DNA of 50,467 nucleotides from Welwitschia mirabilis (lineage: Eukaryota; Gnetophyta; Gnetopsida; Welwitschiales), in NCBI GenBank assembly GCA_051453625.1, contig JBOZIK010000001.1, positions 107,190,500 to 107,240,966 of the forward strand. The letters are read 5' to 3'. The position numbers and the translations under genes were made by a program. The notes beneath the pieces were generated by a model. It did no database searches. It had not been told where the DNA came from and saw only the letters and a list, made by a program, of their open reading frames with translations. This document shows positions 1 to 11,170 of the stretch, in pieces (the first letter of the stretch is position 1; each line of letters opens with the position of its first letter).

Positions 1-945
1 GTACTTAAGATCTATAAAATTAAAAGACTAAGTGATAAAGATGAATTCAGATAACTTAAATAAACTTGATAATTAAAGAAATTAGCTAAGAATCCCAATT
101 ATGATATTACTCATAAATTGCAATCAAAGAAAAATAACTTTTGCATTACAAAAAGGGAACAAATTTATAACAGAGGAAGAAAAAAATAGGAAGAACTTCA
201 TAGTAATCCTCAAATACTAGCTCACTCCCATAAAGAATTATCTAGAAAGCCATCATAAGTCAATGCTCTAAATTGATCCAAGTTCTCTAAAAGATAAAGA
301 TGAATACAATGAAGGGTTTAAGGCCCTTTAATAGAGAGAAATAAGGATGAAATATGGTTACAAGCTCTTCGCTTATAGTATTAGATAGAATCTTCATCCT
401 TTAGCATTAGGTACATAAGATTCTATCTTATAGCATTTGTTGGAGGTTGTCTTATAGAATTAGGTAGATAAAATTTTGTCCTCTAACATTAGGTAGAATA
501 TTCATCATTTAGCATTTGATAGATGTTATTTTGTACTGCTTAATAAAGATCATCCCATAATACTAAGTGGAATCATCATCATGATAAGTCCAACATGTAG
601 CCTTTGGAGTCAGATTCCACTACCAATTGGTTTTATCTCCACATGTCTCTAATTTCACCTTCACATGCCTCTATCATATGTCTTAGAATTCTTTTTCTAT
701 GTGTCACTACCTCATATTTCCATTATGACCATTGTTTTGTATGGAATTATGTCCATCATTTTCCATGTGTTCCAAAACGTGATTAAAGATCTACAATTAA
801 TATGGAGAAATACATTATATTTAATTTTATTTTAAAAATAATAGAAGACATATTTTATGATTAAAATAATTAAATTAATGTCTTTATTTATAATAAACTA
901 GCCTAAAACACTTGATACGAATATCAATTTTATCATGTTAACACA
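1..945 (-). repeat. LTR of gypsy family E, antisense copy, left end outside the window
   Basis: Read on the minus strand, the segment starting at about 945 (TGTGTTAACATG...) matches the plus-strand LTR that starts near 35986. Shared blocks are the TGTTAACATG start, a CATGTCTTCTATTA-like block, and a TATA-like/leader block containing CCCTTCATTGTA. Minus-strand sequence just before the start reads GAGGATG, a purine-rich stretch like a polypurine tract, so this is probably a 3' LTR. No gene is visible; the short ORF at 604-786 has no family resemblance and lies within the LTR. The exact far end is unknown because the window starts inside the repeat. Confidence 0.55.
380..539. repeat. Degenerate tandem repeat, unit about 23-30 bp, six copies
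   Basis: Six successive units begin ATTAGATAGA, ATTAGGTACA, ATTTGTTGGA, ATTAGGTAGA, ATTAGGTAGA and ATTTGATAGA. Most end in a TTTAGC or TATAGC-like block. The repeat lies inside the family E LTR. Units differ in length, so it is an old minisatellite rather than a recent expansion. Confidence 0.6.
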
Positions 946-1200
946 TCCTCTAACTAATCTTTTATTAGTTCCTTAGCAAAAAGTCAATTATGAAATGGTA
1001 AACATGGAAAAATTATCTAATCAAAAGTACTTCACGTATGTGAATGATATAACTTGAGAAATGTTATAACCAATTTTATGTAATAAAGAAATAAAAGAAA
1101 AAAATTTAGTAAAAATTGAGATGTCATACACCCTAACCAAAACTCAACTTTGTCCTCAAAGTTTATGGTAAAAACATTAATTTATTTGAGAACATAGGTG
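946..1200. other. AT-rich junction between LTR E and copia element D
   Basis: This stretch contains no gene. On the minus strand it probably holds the 3' internal end of the element to which the 1-945 LTR belongs. Somewhere between here and about 1290 the sequence changes to the truncated 5' side of copia element D, but no LTR, PBS or target-site duplication marks the junction. Confidence 0.4.
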
Positions 1201-1369
1201 TATATAGATCATGAAGAGTTCTTTTATTAAAAATAATGCAAATTGTGCTAAGGAAAAGGATAAGATATTTACAACCAAACATGTGTTAAGTGGAAACACT
1301 ATTAGTAAAAATAGTTAATACCCTAGAAGTTATTTCTCATGAAAATGATATAAAGTGGAATGTAGTGAA

Positions 1370-1469
1370 NNNNNNNNNNNNNNNNNNNNNNNNNNNNNNN
1401 NNNNNNNNNNNNNNNNNNNNNNNNNNNNNNNNNNNNNNNNNNNNNNNNNNNNNNNNNNNNNNNNNNNNN
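1370..1469. other. Assembly gap (100 N)
   Basis: A run of exactly 100 N, the usual placeholder for a gap of unknown size. It interrupts the copia gag remnant; reading frames drawn across it are not evidence of coding. Confidence 0.95.
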
Positions 1470-2060
1470 TTATTTGTTGCAACTTGGAATAATGCAGATG
1501 AAGATGATGATAGCAATTCAAGTTAAGAACTTGATGGAGATAGAAGTCTATCATTCATGGTAATTATGCCTCCACTTTAGAACTTACTCAGCACATCAAA
1601 GCCTTTTAGATATGATTGATGAAGAATAGGATGAGATAGAAGTTTCTCGTTAAGAGCTATATAAGAAATGTGAAAAGTTAACATGGAGGATAAATGATTT
1701 AAATAATGTTGTAAAAGTCTCTTATCAAAGAAAAGAAGGAAATAGAATCAAAGTACAAATTGCTCAAATCTGACAATTCTGATTTCATGTTAGAGATAAA
1801 AGATTTATCTTTTTTGGTTAATAAATTTTCTGGTGATTCTTCTAAATTAGAACAAGTACTTGGAGTTTAGAAATCTACTATTGATAAATCAAGTATTGAC
1901 TTCATCCCTTACAATTCTCAAAACTGGGAAAAATAGGTAACTTGGCAAAGTAAGTCATTTTTAAAGTTACTTATCATTTTCATGGAAAGATAGGACATTC
2001 AAAACTTTTTTGTAGTACTAAGTTAGTTCTTTTTCATTTAAATTTTTTTTAAAAGGAGGG
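1470..2060 (+). pseudogene. Copia (SIRE-like) gag C-terminal remnant of element D
   Basis: Gag forms the particle that packages element RNA. Across changing frames the translation shows an acidic Asp/Glu/Ser block after VATWNNADEDDD (about 1475-1520), a helical segment with Leu/Lys/Glu content, then LEQVLG..KSTIDKSSID (about 1850-1900). That last block resembles the conserved gag tail of SIRE elements. A zinc-knuckle remnant follows at about 1966-2012 (HGKIGHSKLFC); only the His and last Cys positions look preserved. TAG, TAA and TGA stops occur throughout, several at likely Gln or Glu codons. The N-terminal half lies in or before the gap, or is lost. Confidence 0.65.
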
Positions 2061-2139
2061 GTATCATATAAGTCTAAAAAGACTAACTGGGTAAAAGCTA
2101 ATGATTTAAAAATTCTCTTAGCTCAGATAGCTTTCAAGG

Positions 2140-2580
2140 TCTCAAATAATGGTAGCTAATACTTGAATAGTGGATGCTTAAGAAACATGATAGGAGAAAA
2201 ATCCAATTTTAAACACATGAGCAATTTTGATGGAGGAGAAGTTACTTTGGCAATAATAGAAAAGAAAACATTAAAGGTATCAAAAGCATTAGAGGAGGTA
2301 ACTTACCTAGAATTAATGAATTTCTATATGTTAATGGTTTAAAGCACAATTTATTGAGTGTTAGCAAAATATATGATAAATGTTACAAAGTAGATTTTAC
2401 TAAGTCTAAATGTGAAATATTTTATGCAAAATCAAATGATGTTGTACTTAAAGTAAATAAAATAGAAAATGTTTATAGGATAGATTAATCATTTTTCCCA
2501 TGTCATTTTTCTCATGATGTTGATGTAGAGTTCTGCCATAAATAATTAGATCATGTTAATTACAAATTTAAAAAATAAAA
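2140..2580 (+). pseudogene. Copia protease start and gag-pre-integrase domain remnant of element D
   Basis: At about 2158-2205 the translation YLNSGCLRNMIGEKSNF resembles the copia aspartic protease active-site block (WYLDSGCSRHM type), with the catalytic Asp changed to Asn and the Trp codon to a stop. Downstream blocks include a NEFLYVNGLKHNLLSVSK-like segment (about 2310-2365), then a KVDF..SKCEIF block and an ENVYRID block (about 2385-2490). These are typical of the gag-pre-integrase domain. The match breaks off near 2570 and the integrase catalytic core is absent. Stops and at least one frame change make it non-functional. Confidence 0.75.
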
Positions 2581-2639
2581 CAATGCTTTAAATTTTGTTA
2601 AAATAGAACATCAACTGGTAGATACTATTATAAAACTCC

Positions 2640-3030
2640 AAAATTATGATTTTTTTAATCACTGAGACTAACTAGGGGTTAACTCACAATTATATGACTA
2701 ATTGCAAGGTGGTTAACTGGATCTATGATTTAGTTAATTGAATATGATCAATCAGGTGACCTAAAAGCTTGATCATCCAGACCCTTTTCAATACTATAGA
2801 TCCACATCTTGATGGATTGAATTGAACTCTAATTATTTGATTAAACATAAAGGGTTATAGTGTATAAGTACTATCAAAAAATCTGATTTCTTTCTTAAAA
2901 TCACCCTAATCAAGCTTTTCTATAAAGGCAAGAAGCATCCCAACCCTTTCCATTGTGTTTTAGCATCCTATTTCTTCCAAATTTAGATCTTTTCTTAGAT
3001 TTCTTTTTTCTTTATGCTTCTTCAAAGAAG
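2640..3030 (+). other. GTTAAC/GTTGAC-motif segment with TATA-like box upstream of accessory ORF
   Basis: The stretch carries several GGTTAACT/GATCAATC-like motifs resembling the dense GGGTTGAC/GGTCAAC motifs in the D 3' LTR (about 4700-5110). It also has a TATA-like box, TCTATAAAGG, near 2920. It leads into an ATG at 3036. It may be LTR-like sequence, or an internal promoter-like leader for the accessory ORF; I cannot decide. Confidence 0.35.
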
Positions 3031-3035
3031 TTACA

Positions 3036-4110
3036 ATGGCTAAGGAACCCTCTAGAAGGAAAAGTGATGAAGCTACAACCAAAAAACGTTCTTGTTTCTA
3101 CTAAGGAATGTCTAAATGGGCTTTAAAAAAGTTCTCTCAAAATTTTGAGAAGAAGCTTATGTGTCAAGAGAGATTTGTTACTACTTTAGAGATTAAAAAG
3201 CTTAAAGATGTGATTCAACTCTTACAGTATCAATATCCATCTTATTTTGTTAATGTTTTAAGTTTACTATTCTTTTCTTACCAAAATATTCTATTCAAAT
3301 GCTTTTTATGATATTGACTCTGAAATCCTTTAAATCCTAGTTTTGGAGAAAAGGATAAAAATCACTACAAACTTTATTATGGATGTTACTGATATGCCAA
3401 GAGGTAACTACAAGGAGATTTGGCCTCTTCATAACTCTATAAAAGACAAGGCAATGATTACAAGGGATCTTTGTGGTAAGTTCCATAGCTAGAAGTATAC
3501 CCTTTCTAATTCTTCGTTTACTCCCAAATACCATTTTCTTCACTTAATTTTTACTTATAACTTTATACCTATAGTGGGTTATCATGATGATGCCTCTAAC
3601 TATAGGATAAATTTGATGTATGTAATAGGGATTAGCCACTCCATTAATGCCCCTACCATTATACTAAAAAATATAATTTCTTAGTTGGAGTACCACAGAA
3701 CTAGGGATTTATCCTACTCTGTGATGATCACTAGTATGTTTCATCATTTTCATGTGATTTTTTACCCAAAGCTTGAAATCATTCAACTCATGTCATCCAT
3801 TGGATGTACGATGTTGTCTCATATGCATATCTTTGCACCTTCATAGAAGTCCTCCATATCTCCTTCCCCCAAGGAAACCTCTCTAAAAGAGACACTTTTA
3901 TACCTAAGGTGGATTAACTCTTCTACCAGGCATATGAAGGAAGCTCTCATTGCAACTGGGTATGAGATTACTGACACTTCTAAGGAAGCTAGAAGTTCAT
4001 CATGGAAGGGAGTTAAAGAAGAAGAAGAGGAAGAATAAGAAGATTCTAAAGAAGAGTCTAAAGAAGAGTAAGAAGAAGAGAAGTCTCATTAGATCTTTTC
4101 TTTCATGCTT
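3036..4110 (+). pseudogene. SIRE accessory (env-like / plant transposon protein) ORF remnant
   Basis: An ATG at 3036 opens MAKEPSRRKSDEATTKKR, a basic start typical of the extra ORF after pol in SIRE-type elements. The trace then continues through several frames. Recognisable blocks include MDVTDMPRGNYKEIWPL (about 3377-3427), YNFIPIVGYHDDASNYRI and a GCTMLSHMHIF-like block, ending in a long acidic/basic run of Glu and Lys (about 4005-4090). The overall plan resembles the plant transposon-associated domain followed by a charged tail. Its function in the element is unproven; an envelope role is only suggested in the literature. Many stops are present. Family assignment rests on position and general pattern. 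Confidence 0.5.
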
Positions 4111-4528
4111 ATGTTTTTCTTCTTATTTGTATGTATATTCTCTCTTTTATTATTGATGTCAAAAGGGGAAGAATTAGTTGTATCACTTATGTGCTTTTAG
4201 ATGTTGTACTTGCAGATGTGTTTTCTCTTGATGAGCATTTTTAGTTTGTACTACTTATTCTAATATAATAGTACTTGCACTTGTTCTTATGCTCTATAAT
4301 TTATGTCTCAAATTTTTACTGCAAACCTAATTTTCATAATGAACTAAAACTTTTTGATATACTATATGATTAATCAATTATTCATGGTCAAAATTTTATT
4401 TATCATATATGTTTTTGGCACTTAAAATCATCTTTAAAATCTGGAAAAAATTAAGGTCTTTTCAAAATATCTATATTGTTATAAATTGTATATATTTTTA
4501 CAACTAAAGAATGTTTTCCATCAATTTC
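4110..4528 (+). other. Non-coding tail of element D before the polypurine tract
   Basis: It contains the TGTCAAAAGGGGAAGAA motif (about 4158), a purine-rich signature common in SIRE-type 3' regions, followed by AT-rich non-coding sequence. No gene is visible. Confidence 0.5.
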
Positions 4529-4539
4529 AAAGGGAAGAT
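4529..4539 (+). other. Polypurine tract of element D
   Basis: AAAGGGAAGAT lies immediately before TGTTGG. This is the standard arrangement of the plus-strand primer site and 3' LTR start in SIRE-like copia elements (typically AAAGGGGGAGAT then TGTTGG). Confidence 0.75.
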
Positions 4540-5795
4540 TGTTGGATTATTTATTACCAATTATTGTTAAAGTAATGTTTTCTATGAAGCAAGATTTATT
4601 GTATCTTGTGTAGAAAATATTAATTACTTATAGGTCAGAAGATGGGTCTATGAATGTCATATTTTGATTACTAAAACCTATTAAGTTTTGTTATCTTCTT
4701 GAGGGGTTGACTCGATTTATAAATAGTCAATCGGACTTTTGAAGGGTCAACTTGATTTGTAAACCTAAGAATCAATTCTCTTATACTAATCATCAAGGGG
4801 TCAATAGAACCTATGAGCGGTCAATCAAACCTAGGCATTATGCACTTGATACTTTTGAACTCATTAGTAAAGGATCAACTAGACACCTGAGGGATTGACC
4901 AAACCTAATGCAAAAAATTGGAATGGATTTTATTAAGACTAAGAAGGCAATAAGATAGATGTGCGGGTGACTGGATAAGCGGTTAATCAGACCCTGAGGG
5001 ATCGACTAGACATGGATTCATAAGAAACTAGAGCAACTAAAAAGTTCACTCAGACAAACTGTTTAAGTGACTACACCAGGATGGTTCAACCAGATGTTTG
5101 AGGAGTTAATCAGTTAGAATGGAAATGCAAATTTTATATCTATTACGTAGCCATTTTATATCCATTAGAAGCATGTTTGCTTCCATTATAAATAGCCAAA
5201 AGTAAAATCATAATAGAAGCTTTTGAACCTTTGGCCAAACTATTGAATCTTGGTGATTGATCATTATACTATCTTGGCATTATATTCCTAACTAAATAAG
5301 TGCTGAAATCTATTGTATCTTTACATACACAGTCAGATCTAAAGCATTCCATTATTTGTATATTATATCATTTACAGGAAAAGTGATCCATTACTTTCAT
5401 TAATCTAAAGAATGAGTGATACCTATGCACTTGGGTATTCTATCATCACTACCATGATTTCTGGAAAAGGTTGAGACTAAGCCTTCAGAAAAATTCTATT
5501 TGTAAAGATTACAGGTAAACCTGCAATTCCTAGAAGAGTTAACAAATATTTAAATTAGGCTTGGTAATAAGATAATCATCGAGAGTGGAGTAAGGGGTCT
5601 TTTATCCTTTCTATTATTTTTAGTATTTATATGCTTTTTATTATTTTTATTTTTTAAAATACTTTTAGTCTTTATGCACAAGTCTGTAGTGATTTGTTTC
5701 AAGAAAGTTTATATCATGATTTTATTAGAATAATGTTTTTTTAAACCTATTCATCCCCCATCCCTCCCTCCTCCCCCAGGGTTTTCAATCCTACA
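4540..5795 (+). repeat. 3' LTR of copia element D (1256 bp)
   Basis: It starts TGTTGG directly after the polypurine tract and ends ...AATCCTACA, giving the canonical TG...CA ends. The U3 part is dense in GGGTTGAC, GGTCAAC and GATTGACC motifs (4700-5110), as in LTRs of this lineage. A TATA box, TATAAATA, lies at 5187-5194. A C-rich stretch (about 5755-5777) precedes the end, again typical of SIRE LTRs. The partner 5' LTR is not in the window, so no target-site duplication can be checked. Confidence 0.75.
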
Positions 5796-6132
5796 TTCTT
5801 CATGTAATGTCTTCTTTCACATCTCTTATTGATGTAACATCTTATTTCACATGTCTTCTTTATGTAACATCTTCTTAATGTAACATCTATGTGATGTAAC
5901 ATCTTCTTTTACATTTCTTCTTGATGTAACATCTTAATGTCTTCTTAATGTAACATATTCTTCCACATGTCTTCACATGCTCCATAATTACTCCATTTTA
6001 ATCTCAATTATCATTATTTCTGTATCTTTACTCTTTAATATCAAAAGTAATAAGTTGAGTATTGACATATAAAAAATACCTAAAAGCACACTTTAAACAT
6101 GATGTTAAATATGGCTAATTTGGCTCGTAGCA
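5796..6132 (-). repeat. Start portion of the 3' LTR of element C
   Basis: Read on the minus strand it begins TGCTACGAGCCAAATTAGCC at 6132, following AGTAGAAGGCTA, a purine-rich tract. It matches the start of the C 5' LTR (33977 downward) and of the element B LTRs. It contains an antisense run of the 16-17-bp ATGTAACATC/TTCTT minisatellite (about 5800-5970). It stops at the end of copia D. Confidence 0.75.
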
Positions 6133-7645
6133 TAGCCTTCTACTAAGCATTTATCAGTTCCTAAAAAAGAAAGTGAAAAGGAATAGAACAAGCCAAATTA
6201 AAAAAAAGGAATGAAAAATGACATTTAAGTATAAAGGATCTTAGATTATTAAATATAGATTGAATCTTACTTTATCATGTTAAAAAGATATTCTAATTAA
6301 ACATTATGAGAAAGATATGCATTAAAATTAGAACAATGTTTTCAGTTTTATGAAAAATATATTTTTAATGAATAAATTCATTTTAAAACTAATTTTTTAA
6401 TGATTTTAAATATTCTTACCATCCATTAAGCATTTCTTATTTCCTAACAAAGAAAGGAAAAAAAAATAGAAGTAAATGAATTTGAGAGATAATAGAAAGG
6501 AAGGTGCTTAAAAATGACTTTGGAGCTTAAAATGTTAAAAAGGCTATGGTAGCATGGTTAAAACATCCATAGAAAGCACAATATAATGAGGAGGTAATAA
6601 GCATAAGAAAATGATTAAGGATATGATCATTTTATTAAGATTTAATAATTCTAAATAAGAAGACTAGAAAATGATAAGGTTATTTCTATTATTTATAGAG
6701 AGTAGTAATAACTTTTAAAAAATTTATTTTTAATGAAGGAAAAATGAAAATTTACAATAAGGAACAAGGAGAAAATTAACTAGTTTTATTTAAATTTAAA
6801 CCTAGTAATATTTCTTACAAAAAATTAATAAAGCTATTTGATATAAAAACGCATGATATAATGTAAGAATAACATAGTTTATTGTTTTATAAGGTAGTAA
6901 AGAAACAAATACCGAAGGATTATTTTGTCATAAATCAATTAATTTTTAGACTATAATTCAATCCATTTTTAGCTATAGTAACCATAATACTTAGGTAAAA
7001 ACATCATTCAATGAATGATATACTAAAGGACTCTCAATAATTTTTTTTCTTATAGTGATGGAAATCAAAAAAAGTATTGAAACATACTATTTATTATAAT
7101 AAGGGGAGTGCAACCACTACCAAGAAAGTAAGAATTCATAGCAAAGCTATATCATGACTAACTAACCCTATAGCAAAGTTTCCTTAGTTATTATATCACA
7201 CTGCCAAAGGCCCTTATTAGGAAAATTTGCCCTAGTGTTCTTGTGGTAGGACATAATGGCATATTTTTTAGGAGGGTTAACTTTTGATATTATTTTTTCC
7301 CTCTATATTTTCTTTATTTCTTTATTTTCTTTCTTATTCATGTTTTTTTGACTTGAAATTAGATTTTTGAATAATTGATTGATCATTGAATTAATAAGAT
7401 AATAAAGCACATGATTATCAATAAGCATATGATTAACATAATTAATTCCAAACTAATTAATCAAGGAGATTAATGGCTTAGACACTAGAATGTCTGAAGA
7501 TCGTTTAAATCCTATCTATTTACAATAACATCCAAAGTAAGAGATTAATTAATTAGGATAAGACATATTAAATTTAAACCTAAATCAAGTTAAAGATGAT
7601 CAAGTAGTATCATAGCATAAATTAAGAAATAGAGATTTAAAAAAT
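6133..7645 (-). other. 3' internal region of element C, no gene recognised
   Basis: Very AT-rich sequence between the integrase end and the 3' LTR. I see no open frame of substance and no match to the 3' module found in elements A and B. A patch at 7080-7260 is slightly less AT-rich but carries no recognised domain. Confidence 0.5.
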
Positions 7646-8790
7646 TTATAAAATGGCAAATGGAAGATCCTCTTTCTCCTTAGGATGATCTTTTAAGTTA
7701 AGTGCTTCTACCATATTTGAGTCATAGATACAAGCATATGGAGATGTATAAATCTTAAGCTTTTGCCCATTGACTTTTTGAATATCTTTCACTTGAAAAT
7801 CAAAAATCTTAATAGAGCCATTAGGATGTACATTTTTAATAAGATAGTGACCTAACCATTTAGATGTCAATTTATTATGCAAGTCATGCACTCAAGTATT
7901 ATATAGTAAAACCAATTAACCATGTTCAAAGTATTTATGAATGAGGTTCTTATCATGCTTTATTTGGCTTAGGCTTTGTGAATGAGTTGAGTAAATTCCA
8001 CTAATGTGTTTTTTTACCTAAGTGATGTAATTAGAATAGTTTACAATGGATGTTTTCATCAGGATTAAAGACATCAAGTTGGTGGATTGTGCAATAAGAT
8101 TTATAGTAAAAATCAACTAAAAGCATTTAATTTTTACCTACAAATAGTTTCATAAGCTAAATAAACAAATAAATTATGCTAAGCAGTATAGTAATCCTAA
8201 AGCACATCATTAATTTAAGGGATTAAGATTTCTTTTTTCTAAAAATATGTTTTTGAAGCATTTTCTTAATTCCCTATTTGCATTTTTATTTAATGATTTA
8301 ATTAATGTGATAAGCATTGATAATCCTATGTTTAATGCCTACTAAAAGGAGGAGTTTTCTAAAAATTTCATTCATCAAATAAGTTCCTTAATCACTTATC
8401 AGAATCCTTAGAAAGACAAACCCATGAAAGATATTTTATTTAAGAAAAGTGCACATGGTTTTGGCATCATTTGTATGAGTAAAAATGGCTTTCATCTATT
8501 TAGTAACATAATCAATGGCTATCAAGATATAATATTTATTACAAGAGGATGGTTTGAGTGGTTTAATAAAGTCTATACTATACTAATAAAATACATTTAA
8601 GAATAGATTAAATGGGTATTTCATGAGATTTGATTAGACTCCCAAAATGTTGACATGCATCACTTCTTCTAGTGAAATTAAAGGAATCGTTAAAATGATG
8701 AGGGAAATAAGAACTAGCATTGAGAATTTTCATAGTAGTTTTTTAACGTATAAAATAACCTCCATACATACTATCATGAAAAAGAGAAAG
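7646..8790 (-). pseudogene. Integrase remnant of element C
   Basis: Integrase inserts the cDNA into host DNA. On the minus strand an H2C2-type remnant appears near 8670-8641 (SDACQHFG), and a core block resembling SDRGTHF, with the second catalytic Asp region, lies near 8411-8370. The C-terminal segment is an uninterrupted 81-residue frame (7891-7646) containing KLTSKWLGHYLIKNVHP, NGSIKI and VNGQKLK, the usual end of Athila/Tat integrases. Stops occur throughout the rest. It lies directly downstream of RNase H as expected for Ty3/gypsy order. Boundaries are approximate. Confidence 0.8.
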
Positions 8791-8899
8791 GATATCATGT
8801 TTATCCCATTTTGATACATACATATGCATGATTTGATCTTTACATCTTTAGTAGAGTTATGGCTTGATCCATTTGTAATCTTCTATTCTATGAAGGAAT

Positions 8900-9520
8900 G
8901 TTTTTCTATGATTAGAAGTATAATGTTAGGGCATTCTAAAGGTGATATAATAATTGATGATATTAGCATATCAAGAAGCAGAATGTTAAGAGGAAGTATG
9001 ATAGAGTATAAGGGACTCATTTCTTGAGGAACATGTAAAAGATGATCAATGACACAATTATGTTTACCTTCTTTATCTATGATGGTTAAGTTGAATTATT
9101 GCATTAAAAGTATCCATATTATGAGTCTAGCACTAGAATCTTACTTTATCATAAGATATCTCATGGCAACATGATCAATGTAGATATTGATATGAAGTTT
9201 AAGAAGGTAATGTCAAAGTTTGTTAAGGAAAAAGATGATGGCTAGCATTTCTTGTTCAGTAGTAGTATGGTTAGATTGGATTTTTAAAAGAATTTTACTA
9301 ATGTAGGAAATGACTCTATATCCCTTATCATGTTTTTTTTCCAAAACTCCACCTATGGCAACATTATTAAAATTACACATGAGTCCAAAATATTCATTTT
9401 AATACCATCATAGTACAATAGATTTAAAGGTGATTTTATCCTTAAGATTTTTAAATGCAAGTTGATAAGTGCTAATCTAGTCAAATTGTTGCATCTTTGT
9501 CAAGAATAGAATGAAATGAT
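8900..9520 (-). pseudogene. RNase H remnant of element C
   Basis: RNase H removes template RNA during reverse transcription. The minus strand shows a block equivalent to SNHTTTEQEMLAI near 9280-9241, then a Leu-rich block and an IYIDHVAM-like segment near 9195-9160. These correspond to the conserved Thr-Glu-Lys-Glu and Tyr-Thr-Asp-His blocks of gypsy RNase H. Several stops and frame changes are present. It follows RT without a gap. Confidence 0.75.
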
Positions 9521-9559
9521 TTACAAATATTGGTATAGTCTTTAATGAATCTTATATAG

Positions 9560-10400
9560 AATCCCACATTATCAAGGAAAGATATCATTTGTTTACATTA
9601 ATGAAATAAGAAAGATTCTTGATGACATCAATTTTTAAAGGATTAATTCAAATTCCTTAATAAGAAATATGATGTCCAAGTACAATCCCATTTCTCATAA
9701 GGAGATAACTATTTTCTTAACTAAGATGAAGTGCATTATTTATACAATGATTAAGGGGTTTTTCTAATATTTCTAAGATTTATTTACAAGAATTACCAAA
9801 GAGAGAAAAGTCATCCATAAAGATTTCTATGAAATCCTCTATCATATTAGAGAAAATACCCATCATGCCTCTTTAAAGGGTTCTAGAAGCATTGCACAAA
9901 CCAAAGGTCATCCTTTTAAAAGTAATGGTTTCAAAAGAAGAGATAAAAGTAGTTTTGGCTTAATCCTTATTAACTATGAAAACTTGGTTGTATCCATTAT
10001 ATCCATGCAGAAAATAATAATAATCATAACCTTGGATTCTATCAAAAACTTGATTTAGAAAAGATAAGGGAAAATTATCCTTTTTGATGACATCATTGAG
10101 TTCTCTAAAATCAATTCATACTTACAATTTTTCCTTCTTTTTAGGTACAACTATGAGAGGACTAATCCATTCACTACCAAAATGGCATAGATGATATTTT
10201 TGTCTATAAGTTTTGATGATCTCATCTTTTACTACTTAATTAAGGGCTAGGTTAAGTCTTTGTTGGTGCCACCTAATGGATTTTAAATTATCTTCAAGGT
10301 AGATCTTATGTTGAATGATATGACAAGGTATAACACTTACATCTTTATGAATCCAAGTAAAAGCTTTCATTTTTGAATTTAAAAGTTTTATTAAGGATTT
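9560..10400 (-). pseudogene. Reverse transcriptase remnant of element C
   Basis: RT copies element RNA into cDNA. On the minus strand the order is VPKKK (about 10150), a DFRELND block (about 10110), FLNQVFDRI..YDYYYFL (about 10055-10005), MTFGLCNASRTL (about 9915-9880) and the catalytic FMDDFSLFG (about 9825-9797). FMDDFS is the form of the YxDD box found in Athila-like elements. The catalytic aspartates are intact, but the frame is broken by stops, several at likely Gln and Trp codons. Confidence 0.85.
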
Positions 10401-10755
10401 TTCTAGAAAGGATAAAGCTAAGCATTTATGATCAATGGATTCTTTATATTATCATCTAAGAAAATGTGTTTTAGATCATTAGGTAACATAATTTATTAAA
10501 CTTAAGGTCATAGTCATCCTTTATGGTTGTGGAACACCCACCTTGATGTAAAATATTCTTAATAAATCTAACATGTTGGATATCATGATTAGGAATAGGC
10601 TTAAATTCTTTACACATTTCTTCATGTAGAGGATTGTTCAAGAGGACTTAATTAAGATTACATGAATTAAAAGAATTTATACTTTTCAAAATGGTGAAAT
10701 ATTCTTCCTCATCATTAAACAAATTAGATTTATGTAGTGAAAGAAGTCTTTATTA

Positions 10756-11170
10756 TTAAGAATGATGTTGTATTAATATGGAGGATTTTACTAATTCTTC
10801 AAGACTTAATTCATCTCTCATGTCTTTTCTAGCTTCATAAAATACTTTAATGCTAAACTTCTTATTATTTATATGACATTCCATCATTCCTATACAGGTA
10901 TCAATAACAGAATGGGCAATTGCATAAAAAGATCTTCCCAGAAGTAAAGGGTATCCTTTACTATGTTTAACTTCAGTAATAACCACATTATAGGGTAGAA
11001 TTATTCTTTAATTTAAATGAATAAATATTTTATCATCCCTATAGATCTCTTAATTATTACATTCACTAATTCTAGCACTATTTTTATTGTTTTAAGTCTT
11101 TCTTCCAAATAAAATTTAAAGGCATAATGTTTGCACTTGCTCCTATGTCAATTAGAACTTTCTTAATCTC
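10756..11170 (-). pseudogene. Aspartic protease remnant of element C
   Basis: The protease cleaves the gag-pol polyprotein. On the minus strand KKVLIDIGASANIMPL (about 11170-11125) is the active-site block with an intact DIGAS triad. A 76-residue open frame (10986-10756) then carries KGYPLLLGRSFYAIAHSVIDTCIG and IGMMECHI, the flap/C-terminal block (LLLGR). The two parts are separated by stops. The distance to RT and the motif set match Athila-like pol. Confidence 0.85.

Larger units (their letters stand above)
1200..5795 (+). mobile_element. Element D: decayed SIRE/Maximus-like Ty1/copia retrotransposon, 5' truncated
   Basis: Order on the plus strand is gag C-terminal part, zinc-knuckle remnant, protease/gag-pre-integrase remnant, an accessory ORF remnant, a polypurine tract and a 3' LTR. 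Integrase, RT and RNase H are not detectable between about 2600 and 3030, so the pol core has been deleted. No 5' LTR is seen: the LTR is about 1.25 kb and would not fit upstream of gag. SIRE-lineage elements characteristically carry an extra ORF after pol and long LTRs, which fits this layout. The 3' LTR end abuts a minus-strand gypsy LTR (5796-6132), so D probably inserted into element C. Confidence 0.7.
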
